A stretch of 58,150 nt of DNA from an uncultured Allomuricauda sp. (GCF_937884665.1 NZ_CAKZYF010000123.1:1-58150), one strand, 5' to 3'; counted from the stretch's first letter, positions 34,419 through 43,721 are shown. Program-made: numbers and translations. The notes: generated by a model from the sequence alone, not told the origin.

Positions 34419-35660
34419 ATGACGGATAAAGCGATAAATCACACTTTGGACCATCTGTTTCGAAATGAATACGGTAAGCTTATCGCCCTGTTGACGAACA
34501 AATTCGGGGTATCCTTTCTAGAACAGATTGAGGATGCGGCACAAGACACTTTTTTAAGGGCAATGCAAGTGTGGGGATACCAAACCGTTCCGGACAATCC
34601 GACAGCATGGCTCTACCGAGTGGCCCAAAATCGACTTATCGATGTCTTGAGAAGGAACAAAAAGTCCGATTTATTGGGAGATAAACCCCTGCCCAAAGAG
34701 GATATCCAGACCGGTGAAACACTGATATTGGAGAATGCTATCGAGGATAGTCAGTTAAACATGATTTTCGCCTGTTGCCATCCTTCCTTATCCCAGGAAC
34801 ATCAAATCATACTTAGTCTCAAGTTAATGGGAGGTTTCAGTAACAGAGAACTGGCCGAAGCCTTATTAAAGAAAGAAGATGCCGTGGCCAAATCGTTTAC
34901 ACGGGCAAAAAAGCAGTTCAGGGAAAAGGTAAAGTTTCTTCAAATACCTGTACAGATGGGCTTGCAATCCCGATTATTTCAGGTGCTGCGCGTTCTTTAT
35001 CTTTTGTTTTCCGAAGGATACGTAGCCACTACGGGAGCACAATTGCTCAAAAAGGATATCTGCTACGAAGCACTACGGTTAGCACTTTTACTGAGGAAAA
35101 ATAAGTATTGTTCACATCCCAATCTGGAGGCTTTGATTGCCTTGATGTGTTTTCATTCCTCGCGATTTGATGCCCGCCTTGATAGTGCCGGAAATCTTGT
35201 TTCTTTGGAGCATCATGACCGAAGCCACTACAATCAACAATTGATACAGATTGGAATACATCATCTGGAACAATCCGAGACCGAAAACCAACTACCATCA
35301 CGCTATCATTTGGAAGCAGCACGGTCTTACTATCACAGTACAGCCAAAACTTTTGCAAAAACAGATTGGAAAAGCATTCTTTATCTCTACGACGTTCAGA
35401 TAAAGCAGGAATACTCCCCAATGGTAGCGTTAAACCGGATTGTTCCCTTTGGTAAGATACATGGTCCGTCAAAAGCCCTGAAAGAGCTGAAAGAAGTGGA
35501 AAGGCAATCTGATTTTTCCACCACAGGACTGTTCTATGCTATTAAAGCGGAGTTTCAAAAGGAATTGGGAGATACCAATTATCGATACACGCTTAAAAAG
35601 GCCATAGCGTTTTCTGAAAATGAATTGGTCAAGCGTTATTTGGAAGATAAACTGTTGTGA
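34419..35660 (+). CDS. ECF42-type RNA polymerase sigma factor with C-terminal extension
   Basis: 413 residues from the ATG at 34419 (a TTG three codons earlier is unlikely). Sigma region 2 spans about 10-80 (IEDAAQDTFLRAMQVWGYQTVPDNPTAWLYRVAQNRLIDVLRR, in pieces). Region 4 is about 110-165 (HQIILSLKLMGGFSNRELAEAL). A roughly 240-residue C-terminal extension (DUF6596/TPR-like, LYLLFSEGYVATTGAQL, ARSYYHSTAKTFAKTDWKSI, YSPMVALNRIVPFGKIHG) replaces an anti-sigma partner in this group. The extension plus the adjacent YciI gene identify the ECF42 type. No anti-sigma factor is encoded nearby. Confidence 0.93.
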   Translation: MTDKAINHTLDHLFRNEYGKLIALLTNKFGVSFLEQIEDAAQDTFLRAMQVWGYQTVPDNPTAWLYRVAQNRLIDVLRRNKKSDLLGDKPLPKEDIQTGETLILENAIEDSQLNMIFACCHPSLSQEHQIILSLKLMGGFSNRELAEALLKKEDAVAKSFTRAKKQFREKVKFLQIPVQMGLQSRLFQVLRVLYLLFSEGYVATTGAQLLKKDICYEALRLALLLRKNKYCSHPNLEALIALMCFHSSRFDARLDSAGNLVSLEHHDRSHYNQQLIQIGIHHLEQSETENQLPSRYHLEAARSYYHSTAKTFAKTDWKSILYLYDVQIKQEYSPMVALNRIVPFGKIHGPSKALKELKEVERQSDFSTTGLFYAIKAEFQKELGDTNYRYTLKKAIAFSENELVKRYLEDKLL

Positions 35661-35848
35661 AACCTTCGTACACGCAGCAGTTCAGTTAAAAAAGTACCCC
35701 AACAAGGGGTCTTTCATCGAAAACACAGGATGGTTTTTACTTCAAAATAGAAAGACCTGTTTACTAGCTTTAAAGAGAAGTTAAAGTTTAAAAGGGTCGA
35801 TCCAAACAGTTCTTATCCGCGTATAAGTAGAACAAGGGAAGTGAAATA

Positions 35849-35881
35849 ATGAAAATTGAAACGATTTCTACTAATGTCTAA
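35849..35881 (+). CDS. Possible 10-codon leader peptide overlapping the glycosyltransferase start
   Basis: ATG at 35849 opens a 10-residue ORF (MKIETISTNV) that stops at 35881. The purine-rich AGGGAAG lies about 8-14 nt before it, one of few SD-like sites in the window. The ORF overlaps the ATG of the glycosyltransferase at 35874 in another frame, an arrangement that allows coupled re-initiation. It may be chance. Confidence 0.3.
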   Translation: MKIETISTNV

Positions 35882-37280
35882 ATGTAAAGAAGAAAAAACT
35901 GGGTACGTCCGGACAGGTTCCCAGTGGAAGGATAAAATCATCAATTTCTTTGAAACTGCGGATGCTTGGGGCGTTTTTATTATGGGAAGCACTTTTGTCC
36001 TTATGATAGGTTCGGCATATCTAATCTATATTTTAAAAGGCGATATTACCCAGTTTAATCTAGAGCGCAGGTCGTCTTTGTTAGGGTTGATTTTTATGTC
36101 GATAGGCACGGGTCTTCTTTTATTTAAAGCTAGTTTTTTTATATTGACCCTCTATCGGTTTTTTAAGTATCGACCGATCCGTTCGGTAAGCGATGTGGAA
36201 CTGCCCTCATGTACAATTATTGTCCCTGCCTACAATGAAGGCAAACAGGTTTGGAATACCCTTTTGAGCCTGGCGGAAAGCGATTACCCCTTAGAAAAGT
36301 TACAGTTGTTGGCAGTTGATGACGGCAGTGGCGATGACACTTGGCACTGGATTCAAAAAGCAAAAGAACGTTTAGGGGATGCATTGATGGTTCACAAACA
36401 ACCCAGGAATATGGGAAAGCGCCATGCCCTGTATCATGGTTTCAAAACGGGTAAAGGCGAGATATTTGTTACGGTAGATAGTGATTCTGAGGTCAATCGC
36501 GATACTTTGCGCAATTTGGTAAGCCCTTTTGTAACCAATAAATCATGTGGTGCCGTAGCTGGAAATATCCGCGTTCTGAACAAGAAGAAAGCGATATTGC
36601 CCAAAATGTTGGATGTCAGTTTTGTTCTAAGTTTTGAGTTTGTACGTTCTGCGGAGAGTACATTTAATTCCGTACTGTGTACGCCCGGCGCATTGGCCGC
36701 TTATCGAAGAGATGCCGTTTTTGGTTGTTTGGAGGAATGGATAAATCAAACTTTTATGGGTCAGCCATCTGATATTGGTGAAGATAGGGCAATGACCAAC
36801 ATGATATTGAAACAGGGGTATCACGTACTCTTTCAGAGAAATGCATTGGCGTTCACCAATGTTCCTGAAAAGTATAAAGGACTCTATAAGATGTTTATAC
36901 GCTGGGGCAGGAGCAATGTGCGCGAAAATATTGAAATGTCGAAGTACGTTTTCAAGAACTTTAGAAAGGAATCAAAATTGGGAACTCGCCTTTTGTTTTT
37001 GAGTCAGTTCCTAGAGATTGTGATGAGCTATCCATTCCTGATTTTCATGTTGTTTTTTATCATCATACACCCCTTGCTCTTTCTCAGTTCGACCTTGGTG
37101 AGCATTTTGATTTTAACGACATTCCCAGTGATATTCTATGCCAGGAGATATACATTTTTTGAATCCTTTTGGGCATATTCCTACAGTATCCTTTATACGT
37201 TTGGACTTTTTTGGATTACGCCCTATGCCATAGCCACGGCCAACAAAAGAGGATGGCTTACCCGCAGCTTGCCCGCCTAA
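35874..37280 (+). CDS. Processive family 2 glycosyltransferase (hyaluronan/NodC-like)
   Basis: 468 residues from the ATG at 35874. Two transmembrane helices lie at about 33-55 and 68-95, the GT2 catalytic domain at about 110-340, and three or so helices at the C-terminus (from about 365). Catalytic motifs are TIIVPAYNEG, VDDGSGDD (149-155), the metal-binding VDSDSE (201-206) and GED (302-304). The processivity motif QxxRW appears as MFIRW (340-344), so the usual glutamine is lost. The likely product is a membrane-extruded polysaccharide; the sugar is unknown. No exopolysaccharide cluster surrounds it. Confidence 0.9.
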   Translation: MSKCKEEKTGYVRTGSQWKDKIINFFETADAWGVFIMGSTFVLMIGSAYLIYILKGDITQFNLERRSSLLGLIFMSIGTGLLLFKASFFILTLYRFFKYRPIRSVSDVELPSCTIIVPAYNEGKQVWNTLLSLAESDYPLEKLQLLAVDDGSGDDTWHWIQKAKERLGDALMVHKQPRNMGKRHALYHGFKTGKGEIFVTVDSDSEVNRDTLRNLVSPFVTNKSCGAVAGNIRVLNKKKAILPKMLDVSFVLSFEFVRSAESTFNSVLCTPGALAAYRRDAVFGCLEEWINQTFMGQPSDIGEDRAMTNMILKQGYHVLFQRNALAFTNVPEKYKGLYKMFIRWGRSNVRENIEMSKYVFKNFRKESKLGTRLLFLSQFLEIVMSYPFLIFMLFFIIIHPLLFLSSTLVSILILTTFPVIFYARRYTFFESFWAYSYSILYTFGLFWITPYAIATANKRGWLTRSLPA

Positions 37281-37298
37281 AACCAAGAAATATATGAT

Positions 37299-37952
37299 TT
37301 AAGGATTCCATTCCTTGTAAAATTGGTCGAGAAATTGGAGCATAAATTGATGTCGCCCTTCAGCTTTTTTTTGTGCAGCTTTCGTGTTCATCTGGTTTTT
37401 CAGCAACAACAGTTTTTCATAAAAGTGATTGATGGTGGGTGCTTTGGACTTTTTATACGCTTCCTTTGTCAAATTTAAGTCAGGTGGAATATCTGGATTA
37501 TAAAGTGCTCGATTTTTGTATCCGCCGTAGTTAAATGCTCTGGCAATTCCTATCGCACCCATTGCATCCAACCTATCAGCATCCTGAACTACCTGCAGTT
37601 CCGTAGAGGAAAAAAGCGGCGCTTCCCGGTCCAAACTATTTTTGTACGACATAAAACGAATGATGTGGACCACATGTTGGATTGTAGACTCTTGAAGCTT
37701 TTGGGAGCGCAAGAATTCAAACGCTTTTCTCGGACCTATTTCTTCGTCCCCATTGTGGAACTTTGAATCTGCAATATCATGAAGCAACGCGGCCAATTGG
37801 ACAACTTGAATATCCACATGCTCTTCTTTCGCCAATACTTCTGCCATTTTAAAAACCCGTTCAGTATGGAACCAGTCATGCCCTCCTTCAGCATGTTCCA
37901 ATGTTTTCTTTACGAACGCAATTGTTCTTTCTATCAACGGATTTGGTCTCAT
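37299..37952 (-). CDS. HD domain phosphohydrolase
   Basis: 217 residues. The metal-binding HD pattern is H-x-x-x in GGHDWFHTERVFKMA (about 24-38), HD in AALLHDIADSKFHNG (about 56-70), and QDADRLDAMGAIGIARAF with the distal aspartate. It looks like the YedJ/YpgQ-type nucleotide or phosphate hydrolase group; the substrate is not predictable. The ATG overlaps the stop of the PlsC-type gene by 4 nt, so the two are one coupled transcript. Confidence 0.9.
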   Translation of the reverse strand: MRPNPLIERTIAFVKKTLEHAEGGHDWFHTERVFKMAEVLAKEEHVDIQVVQLAALLHDIADSKFHNGDEEIGPRKAFEFLRSQKLQESTIQHVVHIIRFMSYKNSLDREAPLFSSTELQVVQDADRLDAMGAIGIARAFNYGGYKNRALYNPDIPPDLNLTKEAYKKSKAPTINHFYEKLLLLKNQMNTKAAQKKAEGRHQFMLQFLDQFYKEWNP

Positions 37953-38686
37953 TCAGGTATATTTATGCCTTGAACAATACTGGATTCTGCTTGTTGTATC
38001 AATCCCTCTGGTTTTCCATCATTTGGGAATGGCCGATGTACCTCTAAGCTTAAGTGACTGGCCAATCCCATAGGAAACTTACCATATTTTAGCAATTTCC
38101 ATGAATTGTTTATACTAATCGGTACGATCCAAGCAGAGGGCGCGTTGGCCATGAGCACCTTCAAACCTGCTGTATAGAACTTTTTTGGAAAACCATCCCG
38201 GCTTCGGGTCCCTTCAGGAAAAATAACGGCACTACGGTTGTACTTTTCTATATATTCTCCCAGTTTTTCCAACTGTTCTACGGACTGTTTAGCATCCTTT
38301 CTATTAATAAGAACCGAACCTCCATGCCTTAGATTAAAGGAGACACTGGGAATTCCCTTTCCCAATTCAATTTTGCTCACAAATTTTGGATGGTGCTTTC
38401 TCATATACCATATAATGGGAGGAATATCATACATGCTTTGATGGTTGGAAACGATGATAAGAGGGACGTTTTCGGGAATGGGGAAATCTTTCTTAAAACG
38501 ATACCGGGTTCCCAAAACATTGGTGCACCTCATAATGAACCAATTCAGTAAGGTGACGCTGTGTTTATGCTGGGTATATCCAAAAACTCGTAAACAAAAC
38601 CACTGTATAGGATGAAAAACAACCAAGGTAAGTCCAAAAAGGATAAAGAAAAGGGTGGTCAGCGGATAGGCAACTAATTTTTTCAA
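37949..38686 (-). CDS. plsC: 1-acyl-sn-glycerol-3-phosphate acyltransferase
   Basis: 245 residues with an N-terminal transmembrane helix (about 5-30). The acyltransferase motifs are SNHQSMYDIPPI (NHx4D type, here NHQSMYD), GSVLINRKDAKQ, and VIFPEGTRSRDG. It transfers an acyl chain to lysophosphatidate in phospholipid synthesis at the inner membrane. It is the first gene of a two-gene minus-strand unit with the HD hydrolase. The family has several paralogues in Bacteroidota, so the main PlsC may be elsewhere. Confidence 0.9.
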   Translation of the reverse strand: MKKLVAYPLTTLFFILFGLTLVVFHPIQWFCLRVFGYTQHKHSVTLLNWFIMRCTNVLGTRYRFKKDFPIPENVPLIIVSNHQSMYDIPPIIWYMRKHHPKFVSKIELGKGIPSVSFNLRHGGSVLINRKDAKQSVEQLEKLGEYIEKYNRSAVIFPEGTRSRDGFPKKFYTAGLKVLMANAPSAWIVPISINNSWKLLKYGKFPMGLASHLSLEVHRPFPNDGKPEGLIQQAESSIVQGINIPE

Positions 38687-38716
38687 ATTTTCGATAAGGT
38701 TATGTGTAAAAATAAA

Positions 38717-38739
38717 AAAACCACCTTTTAGGTGGTTTT
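38717..38739 (-). terminator. Rho-independent terminator after the bacilliredoxin gene
   Basis: AAAACCACCT (38717-38726) pairs with AGGTGGTTTT (38730-38739) around a 3-nt loop. On the minus strand the stem is followed by a long T-rich tract, so it terminates the gene at 38762-39172, 23 nt after its stop. Confidence 0.85.
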
Positions 38740-38761
38740 CAATATCTGTTTTTTGAAGCGC

Positions 38762-39172
38762 CTAGCAAAACTCATTATAGGCTTCCATTAAATTTTCAGC
38801 AATCATTTCCGCAGGTCTGCCCTCAATATGGTGGCGTTCTATCATATGAACTAATTCACCATCCCGGAACAACGCCATACTTGGTGACGAAGGAGGAAAC
38901 GGAATCATGTGGTTTCTCGCTGTATTGACCGCTTCGGTGTCCACTCCTGCAAATACAGTTACCAGATGGTCGGGAGTCTTTGCATTCTGTAAGCTTAATT
39001 TGGCCGCTGGCCTTGCATTTGCCGCAGCGCAACCACAAACGGAATTCACAACTACCAAGGTAGTGCCTTCCTTTTTTAAAGCCTGGTCAACAGCTTCGCC
39101 AGTGTGTAGTTCATTAAATCCAGCGGTAGCCAAATCCGCTCTCATAGGTTTTACCAATTCTTCAGGATACAT
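38762..39172 (-). CDS. BrxA/BrxB family bacilliredoxin (YphP/YqiW)
   Basis: 136 residues of thioredoxin-like fold. The redox site is the CGC motif in [17 protein letters not shown] (about residues 43-59). [13 protein letters not shown] and the C-terminal [15 protein letters not shown] are family markers. In Firmicutes these proteins remove bacillithiol from mixed disulfides; Bacteroidota such as flavobacteria are also reported to make bacillithiol. The gene stands alone between a terminator and a divergent promoter region. Confidence 0.94.
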   Translation of the reverse strand: MYPEELVKPMRADLATAGFNELHTGEAVDQALKKEGTTLVVVNSVCGCAAANARPAAKLSLQNAKTPDHLVTVFAGVDTEAVNTARNHMIPFPPSSPSMALFRDGELVHMIERHHIEGRPAEMIAENLMEAYNEFC

Positions 39173-39267
39173 AGTCTTTTTTTTAATCGGATTTCAAAGA
39201 TAGTGGTTTTGTCGGTTTTTTTTATGGGCCTTAACATACAGAAAAGAATTCATTCTGGTCAAAGAAC

Positions 39268-39275
39268 TATCTTTG
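39268..39275 (+). promoter_or_regulatory. Candidate -7 element for the TerB/DnaJ gene
   Basis: TATCTTTG, a perfect TAnnTTTG. The predicted start near 39282 supports the ATG at 39293 and excludes the earlier ATGs (39203, 39224). Confidence 0.5.
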
Positions 39276-39292
39276 CCCGTATTCTTTTTGGG

Positions 39293-40033
39293 ATGATCAA
39301 GTGGGTTGCAGCTTTTTTGGGCTATTTTGTATTTCGATTTCCTGGGGCCATTCTTGGATTCCTCTTGGGCAGTTTCTTGGATAATCTGAACGGTGGAGGT
39401 CAACGGGATCCAAGAACTGTTTTTAGGGAGTATACCCAACCCAATGTTTCCCCTGCCGATTTCGAACTTAATTTACTGTCCCTGTGTTCACTGATTATCA
39501 AAGCAGATGGACAGGTAAGCCAAAAAGAACTGGATTATGTACGCCAATACTTTTTAGCTACCTATGGTAAGGAAAAGGCAAATGCTATTTTTAGAACTTT
39601 CAATGAGGTGATTAAAAAGCGGGAAGTCTCCGCGCAGCGCATATGCACCTATCTCACCCAGCGTACGCGATATGAAGTAAGATTGCAGTTACTTCATTTT
39701 CTTTTCGGCATAGCCCAAGCAGATGGGCAGACCAGTAAAGCTGAAGTGAACAAGCTTAGGGAAATAGCTGGATATTTAAGAGTTGCCGCAAATGATTTTG
39801 AAAGTATAATGGCCATGTTCATCAAGTCTGCGGACAATGCCTATAAAATTCTTGAAATTGATAAGACAGCTTCGGATGATGAGGTCAAGAAAGCCTATAG
39901 GAAGATGGCCAAAAAATACCATCCAGACCGTGTGGTCACCGAAGATGAGGCGATTAAAAAAGGAGCCGAGGAAAAGTTCAAAGAAGTACAAAAGGCATAC
40001 GAAACAATACAAAAGGAAAGAGGGATTTCTTAA
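39293..40033 (+). CDS. Membrane-anchored TerB/DnaJ protein (DjlA-like)
   Basis: 246 residues from the ATG downstream of the promoter. One hydrophobic N-terminal segment (about 1-30, [20 protein letters not shown]) is followed by a TerB/DjlA-type helical domain (about 55-165) with repeats [17 protein letters not shown] and [17 protein letters not shown], each an acidic metal-binding helix start. A C-terminal J domain (about 180-246) has the HPD motif in [10 protein letters not shown]. It should be a membrane-bound DnaK co-chaperone, as E. coli DjlA. Confidence 0.93.
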   Translation: MIKWVAAFLGYFVFRFPGAILGFLLGSFLDNLNGGGQRDPRTVFREYTQPNVSPADFELNLLSLCSLIIKADGQVSQKELDYVRQYFLATYGKEKANAIFRTFNEVIKKREVSAQRICTYLTQRTRYEVRLQLLHFLFGIAQADGQTSKAEVNKLREIAGYLRVAANDFESIMAMFIKSADNAYKILEIDKTASDDEVKKAYRKMAKKYHPDRVVTEDEAIKKGAEEKFKEVQKAYETIQKERGIS

Positions 40034-40085
40034 CTTCGCTTAACTTGGTCTGTTTATCAAGTTTTATAACCCCAATCTTTAAACT

Positions 40086-40670
40086 ATGGAGGAATTCTGG
40101 TTTTATCTCAACTTAGGATTTAAGCATGTACTGGATAAAAATGCCTACGACCATATCCTTTTTTTGGCAGCATTGGCCATACCGTTTTCTTTTAAAGATT
40201 GGAAAAAAGTGGTTTTACTGGCTACGATTTTTACAATTGCCCACTGTACATCTCTGGCATTGGCCGCTTTTGATGTTTTTACCGTGGATGTCGGTCTTAT
40301 CGAGTTTTTTATTCCGGTGACCATTGTTTTGACGGCGCTTTTCAATTTAATCTATGTTTTTAGGGATGCTGTACGCGTAGGCATGTATTTGCATGGCGTG
40401 GTCACCGCTTTCTTTGGGCTTATCCATGGCTTTGGTTTTTCCAACTATTTTAGACTCTTGATGGCAGAAGAAGAAGATAAAGTGACCCCTTTATTGGGTT
40501 TTGCCTCCGGAATTGAACTTTCCCAAGTGGCCATTATACTTTCTATTTTAGGTATTGCCTATTTAGCCCAATCCGTAATGGGATTGAGGAGAAGATATTT
40601 TATAGTTGCCTTTTCCCTGCTAATTGTGGCCATCACAATACCGCTGTTGATCGCTACGTTTCCTAAATAG
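40086..40670 (+). CDS. HupE/UreJ family membrane protein
   Basis: 194 residues with about six transmembrane helices. The signature histidines are in GFKHVLDKNAYDHILFL (about 11-27), TIAHCTSLALA and FGLIHGFGFSNYF. HupE/UreJ proteins move or bind nickel or cobalt in hydrogenase and urease loci, but no Ni enzyme gene is near. In Bacteroidota a stand-alone form is common. It follows the DnaJ gene by 52 nt. Confidence 0.9.
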   Translation: MEEFWFYLNLGFKHVLDKNAYDHILFLAALAIPFSFKDWKKVVLLATIFTIAHCTSLALAAFDVFTVDVGLIEFFIPVTIVLTALFNLIYVFRDAVRVGMYLHGVVTAFFGLIHGFGFSNYFRLLMAEEEDKVTPLLGFASGIELSQVAIILSILGIAYLAQSVMGLRRRYFIVAFSLLIVAITIPLLIATFPK

Positions 40671-40698
40671 TAGAATCGTTAAATTTCATCGAATAAGG

Positions 40699-40729
40699 TT
40701 GTGGGGGTCTTCCAAAGCAGGTATCTTTA
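40699..40729 (+). promoter_or_regulatory. Promoter of the dCMP deaminase gene
   Basis: TTG at 40699-40701, a 20-nt spacer, and TATCTTTA at 40722-40729 (7 of 8). The start would be near 40736, 18 nt before the ATG. Confidence 0.5.
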
Positions 40730-40753
40730 ATTCGATACATTCGTCCTACGGGT

Positions 40754-41191
40754 ATGAAAGAGAGCAAACAGCAAAAGTATGACAAGGCCTACCTGAGGAT
40801 GGCCACAGAATGGGGAAAGCTCTCGTACTGTAAAAGAAAACAGGTGGGCGCCATAATTGTTAAGGACCGAATGATTATTTCTGATGGATACAACGGCACT
40901 CCTACAGGGTTTGAAAATGTTTGTGAGGACGAAGAAGGTTATACCAAATGGTATGTTCTGCATGCTGAGGCCAATGCCATATTAAAAGTGGCAGCTTCAA
41001 CCCAGTCTTGTGAAGGGGCCACCTTGTATATTACCCTTTCACCCTGTAGGGAATGCAGTAAACTAATTCATCAGTCTGGCATAAAACGTGTTGTGTATAG
41101 CACAGCGTATAAAGATGATTCGGGCTTAAGGTTCTTGGAAAGGGCGGGAGTGATCATAGATCACATCCCCATATTGGAAGAAATGGCGTAA
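40754..41191 (+). CDS. dCMP deaminase
   Basis: 145 residues. Zinc ligands are in the motifs LHAEANAIL (His and catalytic Glu) and LSPCRECSKLI (two cysteines). CKRKQVGAIIVKD and GYNGTPTGFENVCED are typical of ComEB/dCMP deaminase, which makes dUMP for thymidylate synthesis. The 145-residue length fits. It lies 21 nt before the S41 protease gene. With nrdAB 7 kb downstream, the window covers two steps of dNTP supply. Confidence 0.94.
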   Translation: MKESKQQKYDKAYLRMATEWGKLSYCKRKQVGAIIVKDRMIISDGYNGTPTGFENVCEDEEGYTKWYVLHAEANAILKVAASTQSCEGATLYITLSPCRECSKLIHQSGIKRVVYSTAYKDDSGLRFLERAGVIIDHIPILEEMA

Positions 41192-41212
41192 CCTTTACGA
41201 TTTTCGCTATCT

Positions 41213-42841
41213 ATGGAAAAAAAATTCAACTATATATGGCCAACTTTGCTAGCTTTTGCAGTAGCTGTTGGTATTTTTATCGGAGGAAAGCTCCATTTTG
41301 ATGACAGCCCGGAAAAGCTCTTTTCCACAAATTCCAAAAAAGACAAGCTAAACCGACTTATCGACTATATCGATTATGAGTATGTGGACGAAATTGATAC
41401 GGACAGCATTGTCGACGTGACGGTAAACAATATCCTCGGAAAATTAGACCCGCATTCTGTGTACATTCCCAAAAGTGAAATGCAAGAAGTTTCCGAAAAT
41501 ATGAAAGGGGATTTTGTGGGTATAGGAATAAGTTTTTATATGTATCACGACACCATTACGGTCATCAGGACCATTAAAAATGGGCCAAGTCATATCAGCG
41601 GAATAAAACCAGGAGATCGAATTCTCATAGCCGATAATGATACCCTTTTTGGAAAACGGATTCCCAATAATAGTATCGTATCCCGACTTAAGGGGAAAGC
41701 AGGGACCAAAGTGGACCTTAAGGTTTTTAGGAAATCAGAGAAGAGACTTATGGAATTTACCGTTACCCGAGATAGAGTTCCTATAAAAAGTGTTGAGTCC
41801 TATTATATGCTTACCAGCGATATGGGGTACTTAAAAATCAATCGTTTTGCCGAGTCTACTTTTAAAGAGTTCAAAGAGGCGCTGCGAAAACTTAAGTTAA
41901 GGGGCGCACAGAAACTGGTCTTGGACCTGCGGGACAATCCAGGAGGCTACTTGGGCATTGCCGAAAAGCTGGCAGATGAGTTTTTGGAAGATGATAAGCT
42001 TATCCTTTACACTAAAAATAAAAGAGGAAAGATAAAAAGAGCCTACGCAACCGGGAAGGGCGATTTTGAGGACAAACCCGTCTATGTACTGATAAACGAA
42101 CGATCTGCGTCCGCAAGTGAGATTATTGCCGGTGCCTTGCAAGATAATGACATCGGAACAATAGTGGGAAGACGTTCCTTTGGAAAAGGTCTGGTACAAC
42201 GAGAAATGGACCTAGGAGACGGTTCCGCGGTTCGCTTGACGGTGTCGCGATATTATACCCCAACAGGACGTTCTATCCAAAAATCATACAAAAAAGGCCA
42301 TAAAGATTATTACCAAGAGTTTATGGACCGCTACAGGAGTGGAGAACTGGTCTCAGTGGATAGCATCAAAGTGGCGGACTCCCTTAAGTTTACCACGCCT
42401 AAAGGTAAAGTTGTCTACGGTGGCGGAGGAATAATTCCGGATGTCTTCGTTCCTATAGGAAGTAATGAAGAAGAAGCTATTGACAGCATGGATGACACCT
42501 ACGAATTTTTCTCCCGATTTGTTTTCGAACACTTGGAAAAAGATAGAAAGTATTACGAGAGCTTTAGCCGAAACGAGTTATTGGACGATTTCAAAGTTGA
42601 TGATATTCTGTTCGATGAGTTTATTCAGTTTGTGCTCAACCGCAAGATAAAGTTGGATTTTTACGCACAAGAAAATCGGATCAAAGATTACTTAAAAGCA
42701 AATATTGCCGAACAGTTGTTCTCTCCGAATGTGGCAGCACAGATAAAGGGAAATCACGACCGGATGCTACAAAAAGTAAAGGCTTTGGACTCAGAGAACT
42801 TATACAAAGTGGAAATTGGAGCGCTGAACTTGGATCGCTAA
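41213..42841 (+). CDS. S41 family C-terminal processing peptidase
   Basis: 542 residues with an N-terminal transmembrane anchor (about 8-25). The PDZ domain is about 100-185 (GPSHISGIKPGDRILIAD). The S41 catalytic core has the serine cluster NERSASASEI (298-302) and the lysine in RSFGKGLVQ (Lys325). A roughly 140-residue C-terminal extension follows (from about 400), commonly seen in Bacteroidota CtpA-like proteases. It would act in the periplasm on unfolded or C-terminally tagged proteins. It is convergent with a 67-residue membrane protein gene (4-nt overlap). Confidence 0.93.
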   Translation: MEKKFNYIWPTLLAFAVAVGIFIGGKLHFDDSPEKLFSTNSKKDKLNRLIDYIDYEYVDEIDTDSIVDVTVNNILGKLDPHSVYIPKSEMQEVSENMKGDFVGIGISFYMYHDTITVIRTIKNGPSHISGIKPGDRILIADNDTLFGKRIPNNSIVSRLKGKAGTKVDLKVFRKSEKRLMEFTVTRDRVPIKSVESYYMLTSDMGYLKINRFAESTFKEFKEALRKLKLRGAQKLVLDLRDNPGGYLGIAEKLADEFLEDDKLILYTKNKRGKIKRAYATGKGDFEDKPVYVLINERSASASEIIAGALQDNDIGTIVGRRSFGKGLVQREMDLGDGSAVRLTVSRYYTPTGRSIQKSYKKGHKDYYQEFMDRYRSGELVSVDSIKVADSLKFTTPKGKVVYGGGGIIPDVFVPIGSNEEEAIDSMDDTYEFFSRFVFEHLEKDRKYYESFSRNELLDDFKVDDILFDEFIQFVLNRKIKLDFYAQENRIKDYLKANIAEQLFSPNVAAQIKGNHDRMLQKVKALDSENLYKVEIGALNLDR

Positions 42842-43041
42842 TCCTCTTTGATCTTCTTATCAATCTTCTTGGAAGTAATAAATATCAAAAGAAGCACAAT
42901 GGCACATAAAGGTGCCAAAATGCCTATGAGTGCGATTACACTATCTCCTTCAAAAGGATTTGTAAAATCCACCATGGTGACGTTATAGGCTATAAGACCT
43001 AAGGCCAAAAGGACCAAAATAAGGGTCGCGATTTTATTCAT
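42838..43041 (-). CDS. 67-residue two-helix membrane protein
   Basis: Two predicted transmembrane helices (about 5-24 and 35-56, IGILAPLCAIVLLLIFI) and a lysine-rich C-terminus (KKIDKKIKED), placing the tail in the cytoplasm. I do not recognise the family. It lies 10 nt downstream of marC on the same strand, so the two are probably co-transcribed. Its stop overlaps that of the convergent S41 protease. Confidence 0.75.
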   Translation of the reverse strand: MNKIATLILVLLALGLIAYNVTMVDFTNPFEGDSVIALIGILAPLCAIVLLLIFITSKKIDKKIKED

Positions 43042-43051
43042 AACGTTTAAC

Positions 43052-43630
43052 TTATTTCAAAATCAATTGGTTAATGTTGGTGGCGAAAAGCTTTACGGCG
43101 ATGGCCAACAAAATCACCCCAAAGACTTTTCTTATGATGTTGAGCCCGTTTTTGCCCAGAAAGCGCTCAATCCGAGAACTGGATTTCAATACAAGATATA
43201 CAAAGATAATGTTTACCACAATGGCAACTACAATGTTCTGAACTTCGTATTCGGCCCGCAATGACAGAATGGAGGTCATTGTTCCTGCACCTGCAATCAG
43301 TGGAAAAGCAATAGGCACCACAGATGCACTTTCCGGTTGGTCATCCTTGTAAAGTGTGATGCCCAAAATCATTTCGATTGCCAAAAAAAAGATGACAAAC
43401 GCTCCCGCTACGGCAAAAGAATTGACATCGATACCAATGAGGTTCAAAATACGTTCCCCAACGAAAAGAAATGCCACCATGATACTTGCAGCCACTATAG
43501 AAGCTTTTTCAGATTGGATGTGGCCCACTTTTTTTCGTAATGAAATGATGATGGGAACACTGCCAAGAATATCGATTACAGCGAACAATACCATGGATGC
43601 TGTTACAATTTGTTTCAGATCAAAGCGCAT
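43052..43630 (-). CDS. MarC family integral membrane protein
   Basis: 192 residues with six predicted transmembrane helices and the family pattern FAVIDILGSVPIIISL near the N-terminus, FAVAGAFVIFFLAIEMILG, and PIAFPLIAGAGTMTSILS. MarC was once tied to antibiotic resistance but its real role is unknown. It is divergent from the DUF3109 gene, with 115 nt between starts. Confidence 0.93.
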   Translation of the reverse strand: MRFDLKQIVTASMVLFAVIDILGSVPIIISLRKKVGHIQSEKASIVAASIMVAFLFVGERILNLIGIDVNSFAVAGAFVIFFLAIEMILGITLYKDDQPESASVVPIAFPLIAGAGTMTSILSLRAEYEVQNIVVAIVVNIIFVYLVLKSSSRIERFLGKNGLNIIRKVFGVILLAIAVKLFATNINQLILK

Positions 43631-43721
43631 AGGTGAAAAATTAAGTCTGCAAATTTACGAGGAAAATGCACTTTTGGATGATATGTTACCTTATAGAAAA
43701 GGTCAATTTTTTTGTTTGGAC

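Noticed and set aside
35696..35710. ACCCC/GGGGT hairpin after the ECF42 gene
   Set aside because: Only a 5-bp stem and no T-run, so not called a terminator.
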